The notes under the pieces were generated by a model. It searched no databases, had not been told where the DNA came from, and saw only the letters and a program-made list of their open reading frames with translations. Below are positions 57,601 through 64,000 of a stretch of 64,000 nucleotides of DNA, piece by piece (positions within the stretch are counted from its first letter, which is position 1; each line of letters starts with the position of its first letter). The DNA is taken from NCBI GenBank assembly GCA_029721435.1, contig CM056583.1, positions 52,989,620-53,053,619 on the forward strand. The letters are read 5' to 3'. A program made the position numbers and the translations under genes. The stretch is from Gymnothorax reevesii. Its lineage: Eukaryota; Chordata; Actinopteri; Anguilliformes; Muraenidae.

Positions 57601-59357
57601 CTTGGTATGATCATAAGGCTAGAAGCCGTGAGTTTAAACCAGGAGAAAAGGTCCTTGTGTTGTTTCCCTTGCAGTCCAATCCATTGCAGGCTAGATTTCA
57701 TGGTCCTTATGAAATTCTGACAAAACTCAATGATCTCAATTACATTGTGAAGACTCCAGATAGGAGAAAACCAAAACAATTGTGTCATATTAACATGCTA
57801 AAGCCTTATCATGACAGAAATGCTAGGGTTGCAGCTGTCACTTCAGATTCTCCAATGGTCGAAACGTGTGAAGATGAGGGGGAGTTTCAAGATGATGAAC
57901 CAAGAATTAAAGCTGAAGTTCTTTCATGTAAATTGTCAAACACTGAAGTGTTGCAAAATCTTGATGTAAAACTCCAGCACTTAGAACCCTCACAGAGAGA
58001 TCAGTTTGAAAGGTTGATCAAGAAATATGAGGATCTGTTTCCTGATGTTCCAAAGAGAGTTTCTATTGCCTCTCATGATGTAGATGTTGGTGATGCCAAA
58101 CCAATTAAACAGCATCCATACCGGATGAATCCTGAAAAGAGAAAGATTGCTGAGAAAGAGGTTGAGTACATGTTAAAACATGATATTATCAGACCCTCCA
58201 ACTCAGATTGGAGTTCACCCTGTGTGCTAGTTCCAAAACCTGATGGAAGTACTAGATTCTGTACAGATTATCGCAAAGTCAATGCTGTAACTAGAACTGA
58301 TGTGTTTCCAATACCTAGGATTGATGATTGTATTGATAGTGTAGGGCAAGCAAAGTTTCTGACCAAGATTGATTTATTGAAGGGTTATTGGTGTGTGCCT
58401 TTAACTGAGAGGGCCAAGAGCATCTCTGCTTTTGCCACACCATCTGGATTGTACCAGTATGAAGTCCTACCCTTTGGCATGAAAAACGCCCCAGCCACGT
58501 TCCAAAGGATGATGCAGTCTACAATCGCCGGATTGCCACACACGAGTGCGTACATCGATGACCTGATCACATGGAGTGACTCCTGGGAAGAACATCTAAA
58601 AGATGTAGAGACGTTGTTCCAGCGCCTGACCCAGGCTAACCTGACTGTTAACCTGAGCAAGAGTGACTTTGGTTGTGCTACTGTCACCTATCTTGGCTAC
58701 GTCATAGGCCAGGGTAAGGTGGCACCCATAAATGCTAAAGTCCAAGCCATCATGGACTTTCCAGTTCCTGACAACAAAAAAGCTTTGCGCCGCTTCCTTG
58801 GAATGATCGGGTACTACCGCAAGTTCTGCAAGAACTTTGCTGAGATTGCTCTCAGTCTAACTAACCAACTGAAGAAAGGCGTAAAGTTCACCTGGGATGA
58901 TGCATGCCAGGGAGCCTTCGATCGCCTGAAGTCTCTGCTGTGTCACTTCCCCGTGCTCAAATCTCCTGACTTCAACAAACCGTTCTCCATCGCGGTCGAT
59001 GCTAGCGACCAAGCTTGTGGATCTGTGCTCCTACAGAGAAGTGACTCTGATGACATTGAGCATCCCGTGGCATACTTCTCAAGGAAGTTCAATCGCCACC
59101 AAAGGAACTATTCCACAATAGAGAAGGAACTGTTGGCTCTGGTCCTTTCTTTACAACACTTTGAGGTTTATGTTTGTACAGGACAAAAGCCAATGATTGT
59201 GTACACTGACCACAATCCGTTAATGTTTTTGAGTAAGATGAAAAACAAGAATCGGAGATTGTTGAATTGGAGTTTGATTTTACAGGAGTTTGACTTGGAA
59301 ATTAAGCATGTGAAGGGTACAGACAATGTAATTGCTGATTGCTTATCCCGTGTTTGA
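54606..59357 (+). CDS. Gag-Pol polyprotein of the Gmr1-like retrotransposon (1583 aa, intact)
   Basis: I start at the ATG at 54606 (G at -3, G at +4). The frame extends 33 bp upstream, but without an ATG. Domains by residue: N-terminal SAP-like segment 1-55; highly charged coiled coil 71-154; capsid-like region about 158-325, whose C-terminal part is the relative of the vertebrate SCAN domain; CCHC zinc knuckle (C383, C386, H391, C396); aspartic protease DTGA 475-478; acidic Ser-rich linker about 555-660; integrase zinc site H729, H736, C766, C769 and catalytic D800, D859, E895 (D,D35E); GPY motif 1033-1035 without chromodomain; reverse transcriptase D1256 and YIDD 1316-1319; RNase H D1465, E1508, D1535, ending at the stop. 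All catalytic residues are present. There is no frameshift between Gag and Pol, so both come from one protein that must be cut by the protease. By eye, codons from about 58470 to 59140 end in G/C far more often than in the rest of the frame. Confidence 0.95.
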   Translation: MDDFLASPTVGVLKSFKKTELLEICRQLELTEVKPAMRKARLAREIVEYYIDENVFAPGDLEQFPVENPNIEMELKLKMLEIEREEREKEREFEREEKEKQRQFELEKLAREEKQREFELEKFARQRDFELEKFDREERLQMEQLKIKLQTENKFRASQEVKLVPPFSEKDVDNYFQCFEKVAKSCQWPKEHWPLMLQTVLKGKAQQAYSALSADDSSDYEVVKKVIMRAYELVPEAYRQKFRGLKKSENQTYVEFANEKQVCFERWCTSMEVKDDFNSLKEMVLVEEFKNCVKDDVKTYLNEKQALNLQSAAKFADEYVLTHKSKFQSSSNNKWSQFQKKGYGDTQDSSPKDKDKSGDGAQKSSNRSDQSVKADSDRSGLVCSYCKKSGHVTTNCWFLKAKKEKEKDTKPNAFVKTRLETPVVDNQSAKLPASCGAKKPNTADFVREEFLPFVSEGFVALNEHTTPVPIYILRDTGASQSLLLMDSLELRDETASGDFILVQGIEGRTVSVPLRSIFLKSDLVTGQVKVGLMSSLPIKGVSLLLGNDLAGGKVVPPVHLTSQPSTEDGDEDPSLYPSCAVTRAMAKKAKEEDDVVPSSTLNSQDSGGSPHDSDWPTMVSPFEDLSDTFISSLFSQPDGSGDSDVSGDLSLSRERLIEEQTNDPEICVLKRRALPDKEIDAVPVGYYLKDGVLMRKWRPPDIPANADWAVVRQIVVPKVYRNEILTMAHSLPLGGHLGVNKTVDKIMKHFFWPGLRKDVSNFCKTCHTCQVVGKHQLDPPVAPLRPIPAFGEPFSRVIVDCVGPLPKTRSGNQYLLTIMCASTRFPEAIPLRNIKATAISKALIKFFTLFGLPREIQSDQGSNFTSGLFQQVVYELGAKQILSSAYHPESQGALERFHSTLKTMMRTYCYDHEKDWDEGVHLLLFAAREAVQESTGFSPFELVFGHEVRGPLLLLSEQWQEEEPHISLLDYVGKFKERLRAACDLAKENLKSSQGKMKTWYDHKARSREFKPGEKVLVLFPLQSNPLQARFHGPYEILTKLNDLNYIVKTPDRRKPKQLCHINMLKPYHDRNARVAAVTSDSPMVETCEDEGEFQDDEPRIKAEVLSCKLSNTEVLQNLDVKLQHLEPSQRDQFERLIKKYEDLFPDVPKRVSIASHDVDVGDAKPIKQHPYRMNPEKRKIAEKEVEYMLKHDIIRPSNSDWSSPCVLVPKPDGSTRFCTDYRKVNAVTRTDVFPIPRIDDCIDSVGQAKFLTKIDLLKGYWCVPLTERAKSISAFATPSGLYQYEVLPFGMKNAPATFQRMMQSTIAGLPHTSAYIDDLITWSDSWEEHLKDVETLFQRLTQANLTVNLSKSDFGCATVTYLGYVIGQGKVAPINAKVQAIMDFPVPDNKKALRRFLGMIGYYRKFCKNFAEIALSLTNQLKKGVKFTWDDACQGAFDRLKSLLCHFPVLKSPDFNKPFSIAVDASDQACGSVLLQRSDSDDIEHPVAYFSRKFNRHQRNYSTIEKELLALVLSLQHFEVYVCTGQKPMIVYTDHNPLMFLSKMKNKNRRLLNWSLILQEFDLEIKHVKGTDNVIADCLSRV

Positions 59358-59480
59358 ATGTGTATATATATATCATGTGTTTGAATATTGTATGATATGT
59401 ATATATAGACAAGTGTTCACTTAACCATTTTGTATTGAAAAGAAAAATTTTGCCTTTATGAGTCAAAATTTTTCCCTTTT

Positions 59481-59490
59481 GGAATGGAGG
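59481..59490 (+). promoter_or_regulatory. Polypurine tract
   Basis: GGAATGGAGG lies directly before the 3' LTR and is the expected primer for plus-strand DNA; one T interrupts it. A T/C-rich run precedes it. Confidence 0.65.
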
Positions 59491-59507
59491 TGTAATGTGA
59501 ATATAGG

Positions 59508-59521
59508 CCACTAGATGGCAG
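59508..59521 (+). promoter_or_regulatory. CTCF core motif in the 3' LTR
   Basis: Second copy of the same 14/14 match, in the same orientation, 5.5 kb downstream. Confidence 0.6.
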
Positions 59522-59553
59522 TATTTACCTTTTTTTGTTAAGCTCAGACTGGG

Positions 59554-59595
59554 AGTCATGTTTAGACATGTCCTGGACATGTCTGGGGCAAGTCT
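59554..59595. promoter_or_regulatory. Cluster of four p53-family half-sites in the 3' LTR
   Basis: Identical to the 5' LTR cluster, so transcription could also be driven outward towards the Tc1 remnant. Confidence 0.7.
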
Positions 59596-60087
59596 CAGAA
59601 AGTTAAAAAAAAGAGGTCTAAATGTGGGTGGGGTCTGCAAAAGAGTATATAAGGAAAAGAATTGAGACAGTAATGGAGTGAGGAGAAATTGCAAGAAGAT
59701 GACCAGACCTGCCATTCTGTTCAAGACCTGTGATGTTTCTTTTGTGGATTTCTTTGCCTGAGTTTGAGCATTTTCTTCATCCAGGACATCACCAAGCCAC
59801 CCCACCCAAAAGGGACTGTAATTATTTCTGTTTTTTTTCTTATTTATCAATCTTGGTCTTTAGTTGTAGGTTGTTATTAGTCTTTGTCTTTGTTAAAAAT
59901 TAAATGTGTTTTAGTTGTTAAAACTGTGTTTGTCATCCCTTGCTGTTGCTGTTGTGTTATAAATGTAATAACAAATTGGGGCCATAACAATACAAAATGC
60001 AGTTTATAAATGATGATTTCATTTATTAAGGGAAAAAGCTATCCAAACCTACCTGGGCCTATGTGAAAAAGTAATTGCCCCCTAAAT

Positions 60088-61330
60088 CTAATAACTGGTC
60101 GTGCCACCCTCTGTAACAACAACTGCAGTCAAGCGTTTGCGATAACTGCCAATGAGTCTTTTACATCGCTGTGGAGGAATTTTGGCCCACTCTTTTTCGC
60201 AGAATTGTTTTAATTCAGCATCATTGGAGGGTTATCGAGCATGAACAGCCTGTTTAAGGTCATGCCACAGCTTTTCAATCGGATTTAAGTCCGGACTTTG
60301 ACTAGCCATTACAAAAGCTTTGTTTTGTTTTTCTTTTTTTAAGTCATTCAGAGGCAGACTTGCTGGTGTGTTTCAGATCATTGTCCTGCTGCATAACCCA
60401 AGTGCTCTTGCGCTTGAGGTCACAAACTGATGGTCAGACATTCTCCTTGACGATTTTCTGGTAGAGAGCAAAATTCATGGTTCCATAAATTACGGCAAGT
60501 CGTCGAGGTCCTGAAGCACCAAAGCAGCCCCAGACCATCACTCTATCGCCCACATGTTTGAATGTTGGTTTGATGTTCTTTTTATGAAATGCTCTGCTAG
60601 TTTTACGCCAGACGTAGCGGGACGCACACCTTCCAAAACGTTCAACTTATGTCTCTGCAGTCCACAGAATATTTTCCTAAAAGTCTTGGGGATCATCAAC
60701 ATGCTTTTTTGGCAAATGTTAGACGAGCCTTTATGTTCTTTTTGGTCAGCTGTGGTTTTCGCCTTGGAACTCTCCCATGGATGCCATTTTTTGCCCAGTC
60801 TCTTTTTTATTGTTGAATCATGAATATTGACTTTAACTGAGGCAAATGAGGACTGCGATTCCTTAGATGTTGTTGTAGGTTCTTAATGACCTCCAGGATG
60901 ATTCGTCGATGCGCTCTTGGAGTAATTTTGGTAGGTCGGCCACTCCTGGGAAGCTTCACCACTGTTCCAATTTTTCTCCATTTCTGGATGATGGCTCTCA
61001 TCATGGTTCACTGGAGTCCCAAAGCCTTAGAAATGGCTTTGTAATGCCACCCTGACACTTGCATGATTTTTGTCCCCGCAATGCCAGGCAATGCGTCAAG
61101 ACAAGGCATGCCATTTCGGTGGTTCGCAGTGGAGCCTTGGCACGCACCCCCGCACCCTTCACACACTCCTCATGCTTGTTCCCAAAGACTTTAATCGTTG
61201 CCACGACGCATTGCGTGGCATTACGGGAACAAAATCTTGCAAGTGTCAGGGCAGCATAACCCTTTCCAGACCGATCGATGTCAATGACTTTGTTTCTCAT
61301 CTGTTCTTGAATTTCTTTAGATTGTGGCAT
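60088..61330 (-). pseudogene. Tc1-like transposase pseudogene
   Basis: The minus-strand start MPQSKEIQEQMRNKVIDIDR (ATG 61330-61328) is the usual beginning of this family. It reads to GKGY, where a 212-bp MITE has been inserted (61045-61256). The frame then resumes with KAISKALGLQ, a TGA stop and MMRAIIQKWRKIGTVVKLPR, the helix-turn-helix region with the GRPTKITP linker. Catalytic part: the first aspartate block is WTAET (Asp changed to Ala, 60656-60658) followed by a stop at 60647-60649. The second, QQDND, and the third, SQSPDLNPIE, are still recognisable, with frame changes between. The end GTTSY and stop lie at 60088. It is inactive on several counts, independent of the MITE. Confidence 0.9.
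61045..61256. mobile_element. 212-bp MITE with TAA duplication (PIF/Harbinger-like) inside the transposase
   Basis: Ends TGCCACCCTGACACTTGCAT and, inverted, TGCTGCCCTGACACTTGCAA; the match continues for about 50 bp (ATTTTTGTCCCCGCAATGCC against ATTTTGTTCCCGTAATGCCA). TAA flanks both sides (61042-61044 and 61257-61259). A 3-bp TAA/TTA duplication is the PIF/Harbinger signature; the end sequence alone does not prove the superfamily. Confidence 0.8.
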
Positions 61331-61830
61331 GATGTGTTGCTTTTTGAGATCTTTTAGCCTACTTCACTTTGTCCAGACAAGTTCTATTTAAGCTCTATTT
61401 AAGACCTGTTCATTCAACAGGTCTGGCCGTAATCAGGCTTAGGTATGGCCAGTGAATTTGAAAAAAAAAAGTGGTTAATCACATTTAATTTATGACTTAA
61501 CAAGGGGGGGAATTACTTTTTCTCATGGGCCAGGTAGGTTTGGATAGCTTTTTTCCCTTAATAAATGAAATCACCATTTAAAAACTGCATTTTGTATTTA
61601 CTCTGGTTATCTTTGTCTTATATTGAAAATTTTTTCAATTTGATGATCTGAAACATTTAAGCATGACAAATACGCAAAAAAATTAGATGTCAGGACGGGG
61701 GCAAATACTTTTGTCACAGCACTTAATAATGTATTTTATTATTTTTATGAACAATAAATGAGATTTGCTACAGTGCAATGGTTGGATTTAATGTATAATA
61801 TTGTAAAATATTGAACTACTTCAGAGAAGT

Positions 61831-62167
61831 TGTAATGCCCCTTCCCGGTGGCATTCCTTTCCCCTGATTACCTGCTCTGCACTAATGATTCATCATCTGT
61901 TTCCTTCATTCATGATTATCTTCACCTGTTTTTCTTTTACTTATTAAGTACCTGAGAGTATTTATACCTCTGTTTCTTCTCATTGGGGGAGGTAACCTTT
62001 GTCAAGATTCCCCCGTTGTGTTTAGTGCGCTCCCTAATATGTCCTCCTAGTTTTGTATTGTTTAGTTATCCCTTCTCTTATTATTTAATAAACTCCATGC
62101 CCTGCAACTGGGTCCTCCTCTCCACTCCTTGCCCTCCTTAACATCCTGGGGAGTCAGGGTGTGACAG
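61831..62167 (+). repeat. Solo LTR of another retrotransposon
   Basis: Starts TGTAATGCCCC and ends GGGTGTGACA. It has a TATA-like TATTTATACC (about 61959-61968), an AATAAA signal (about 62087-62092) 76 bp before the end, and downstream T/C-rich sequence. The order U3-R-U5 is as in an LTR. No internal region lies on either side. Flanking bases (GAAGT / GCGGT) do not make a clean target duplication, so it is old or recombined. The family is not the Gmr1-like one above. Confidence 0.7.
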
Positions 62168-63844
62168 CGGTTATTTTTGGACATTTTGTATCATTTTCAG
62201 GGAAAAAAAAACAGTAGGTCCTTGTGCTCGAAGGCTAAATTTAGTACAATAAGTACACAATCCCCAACTGATGTCAAATATTTCTTCAGATTTGTGCGGA
62301 GGCAAACTCCGAAAACATGCACCACAGGAAATTTGTAATTCTGCTATGGACAAAAATGGGTTAACCGTTAATGCATGATGTGTGTGTGTATATATATATA
62401 TATATAAAAACAATATTTCTCAGAATAAATGGAAGAAATATAAATGTATGGAAATAGAAAACATACCGTCATCTAAATTAATGGTTTAATTTAGTCATTT
62501 TAGTCATCTAAAAGCATTTTTTTTTCCAACAAAATGGTAATTTTCTTAACTTCCAATAACCAAATAATAATTTTAGACAGATTACAGCTCTTTATGAGGC
62601 AATGTTAAGATAAAAATGTACATTCTGCCGATGTTGCTCTCTCCCCAAAATGGCAGCAGCTCCGGGCTGGGGTCTTCCTAGCTTTCACTTTCGACTGTGG
62701 GCGGCGCACCTGGTAAACTTACCGGAATAGCGCCTGATCGGATTGCGTGACCTCTCTCGTCTTGGGGGGAGTCGAAAGGGGACAAAATGATGAAAACGCA
62801 GGTATACATTTTATTAATTACCTGGAAGAATTTATTTTGCGATCGGACGGATAAGTTCATTTGTACGGAATATGGTCATTGTACGGAACATGGTCGGTCT
62901 ACCTTAGTCGGGCAATCCAGTCAGAATCAGAGACGCAAAGAGTACAAGGCAAGAAATAGCGGCACAGGTAAACAAGAGAAATGATCTGACAGAAAATGAC
63001 TGTGAAAAGACACCTAATATACACTTCTGGGGAGATCACATGGTAAGACACACAGGTGCAGGTAGTCAGACTGATTACAGAGGAGCAGCACATGAGGGAG
63101 AACCTAATCACATGAAATTTGGGACTAACCTATACAAAGATAAACAGCTCCAGTTACAGAGTTTCTAACCTGCATAGATAATTAGAGAAGGGACAGCGTG
63201 ATTAGATGTGGAGTTTTCCTCAGAAATGCAGCACAGGAAATCAGGGAAGGAAAAGAGGAGGAGACTAGAACAGGGAGAGTGCTGAGACCTTGTTAATAAA
63301 TTAGTAAGTGAAACTATACAATCCCTTAGTGCTTGTTAGTAAGTTAGTATTATATACAATGTTAGTTGGTGTTTGTAACTTCTAGCAAAAATAACAATCT
63401 GTTAGTAGGGTTAGTAGTAAAGTAAGGTGAAGTTATCAAAAGAGATTGGAAGGAAGACTGAAATCCAGAATCCAATAAATCAACCGAAGAGTAACACGCA
63501 GGACTGGGGCTGTGAACCATGATGAGACTAGAGACCAGACGGGGGAGACAAAGTGCAATGCAAAATGGAAAACATGAACCAGAATGTAACTATGGTAAAA
63601 AGTAAACTATGGAAAAGTACAATAAACACGATACATTATTAAACTAAGGCAAACAGTACACAATACATGATTCTAAGAATAGTCAGTGCAAAAATCCAAA
63701 ACCAAAAGAGCAGTAAAGGAAAACAGGGAAGCATGGACAGGGCAGAGCAGAATCATAACACATGGAACCATGCTGAGTCATTACAGTTGTTTCCAGTCTT
63801 GTTTTTACACAGTATACATTCTTACTACAGCATATCAAAATGTA
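62168..63844. other. Upstream intergenic stretch without recognisable gene
   Basis: Holds a TG/TA microsatellite (62380-62406) and a CpG-containing patch near 62640-62780 without a recognisable protein. Confidence 0.4.
62380..62406. repeat. (TG)n(TA)n microsatellite
   Basis: Five TG units run into eight TA units. Confidence 0.9.
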
Positions 63845-64000
63845 CACTGAACAAAAATATAAACTCAACACTTCTGATAGTGAAACATATAACCACGTTC
63901 AGAAACTCACTTTCATTGAGTTTTGACAAATTGCATGATCATATTGCAATTAATTTCAATCGCTGATTGAAACAGACAAAAAAGAATCTCTTGGTAGCAT
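63845..64000 (+). mobile_element. Left end of a DNA transposon, cut by the window edge
   Basis: CACTGAACAAAAATATAAAC directly after a TA dinucleotide is the start of a very common fish terminal repeat, usually continuing with GCAACAC; here CTCAACAC. The rest of the element lies beyond the window, and the superfamily is not certain. Confidence 0.6.

Larger units (their letters stand above)
53991..59989 (+). mobile_element. Complete Gmr1-like Ty3/gypsy LTR retrotransposon
   Basis: Two 499-bp LTRs (53991-54489 and 59491-59989) with TG...CA ends enclose one long Gag-Pol frame, a primer-binding site and a purine tract. The 4-bp target duplication ATAC lies at 53987-53990 and 59990-59993. The LTRs differ at one site (A at 54330, G at 59830), so the insertion is recent. 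The integrase lies before the reverse transcriptase, as in Ty1/copia, although both domains are of Ty3/gypsy type. This order defines the Gmr1-like clade, first described from Atlantic cod. No envelope gene is present. Nothing in the sequence argues against the copy being functional. Confidence 0.95.
59491..59989 (+). repeat. 3' LTR
   Basis: Identical to the 5' LTR except for G instead of A at 59830. It repeats all the regulatory motifs at an offset of exactly 5500 bp. Confidence 0.95.
53868..61723 (-). mobile_element. Tc1-like DNA transposon, interrupted by an LTR retrotransposon and a MITE
   Basis: The left end CAGTGCTGTGAAAAAGTATT (53868) is matched by the inverted right end AGTGCTGTGACAAAAGTATT (finishing at 61723, next to TA). 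The terminal repeats are about 210 bp long. The left one is split: 53868-53990 and then 59994-60085. Removing the LTR element with its duplicated 4 bp and the MITE with its 3 bp leaves about 1.64 kb, the normal size for this group. The transposase remnant lies on the minus strand (60088-61330). Confidence 0.92.

Noticed and set aside
1..64000. CRISPR arrays, rRNA genes and functional tRNA genes.
   Set aside because: None seen. The tRNA-like promoters found belong to SINEs with diverged heads and SINE bodies. The regular 25-bp array has no spacers.

Overview
This is vertebrate nuclear DNA, almost certainly from a ray-finned (teleost) fish. The evidence is AT-rich non-coding sequence packed with repeat types typical of fish: Tc1-like elements, hAT and TTAA-target (Kolobok/piggyBac-like) elements, tRNA-derived SINEs, and a Gmr1-like Ty3/gypsy retrotransposon. 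There is no bacterial or phage gene content. Most open reading frames in the window are chance.

Host gene. The one host coding segment I can support is a first exon on the minus strand at 42224-42279. It encodes MYAKGKSNNVPSDSQARE plus two bases of the next codon and ends at a perfect GTAAGT donor. This is the N-terminus of the SSBP2/3/4 family (single-stranded DNA-binding protein, LDB1 partner), closest to SSBP2. A CpG-rich promoter/5'UTR lies at about 42280-42640 and contains an RFX X-box palindrome and an inverted CCAAT box. I found no exon 2, so positions 1-42217 are read as part of a long first intron and positions above about 42650 as upstream intergenic DNA.

Intron (1-42217). From left to right: mostly unique AT-rich DNA to 9 kb; a SINE (9.0 kb); a dead Tc1-like element with TA borders (11804-13044); a 25-bp minisatellite (16.1-16.3 kb); a TTAA-flanked element containing a hAT element with an exact 8-bp target duplication (16548-18081); a 3.1-kb Kolobok-like element with a broken THAP-domain exon (20711-23813); a region with six copies of a GTTACGTGTGTGAC-type motif, interrupted by a hAT MITE (25.2-27.6 kb); another motif-rich region (32.9-33.4 kb); a hAT element (33.5-34.1 kb); a second TTAA element holding a nested hAT element and a captured exon-like segment (35602-37586); and a hAT MITE (39763-40040).

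Upstream region (42.6-64 kb). It has fragments of hAT and Tc1 ends, a 675-bp hAT element with an exact 8-bp target duplication (47659-48333), a CTCF-like site (48.5 kb), a perfect X-box (50859-50872) and a three-copy 201-bp tandem repeat (52.4-53.0 kb).

The most striking locus is a nest at 53868-61723. A Tc1-like transposon was hit by a 212-bp MITE in its transposase and by a 6-kb LTR retrotransposon in its left arm. The retrotransposon (53991-59989) looks complete and very young: its LTRs differ at one base. A single uninterrupted 1583-codon Gag-Pol frame carries the unusual order protease - integrase - reverse transcriptase - RNase H. Each LTR carries, upstream of its TATA box, a full CTCF core match and three perfect p53-family half-sites spaced by 1 bp, plus a fourth near-perfect one. 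A solo LTR (61831-62167) and the start of another DNA transposon (63845 to the end) complete the window.
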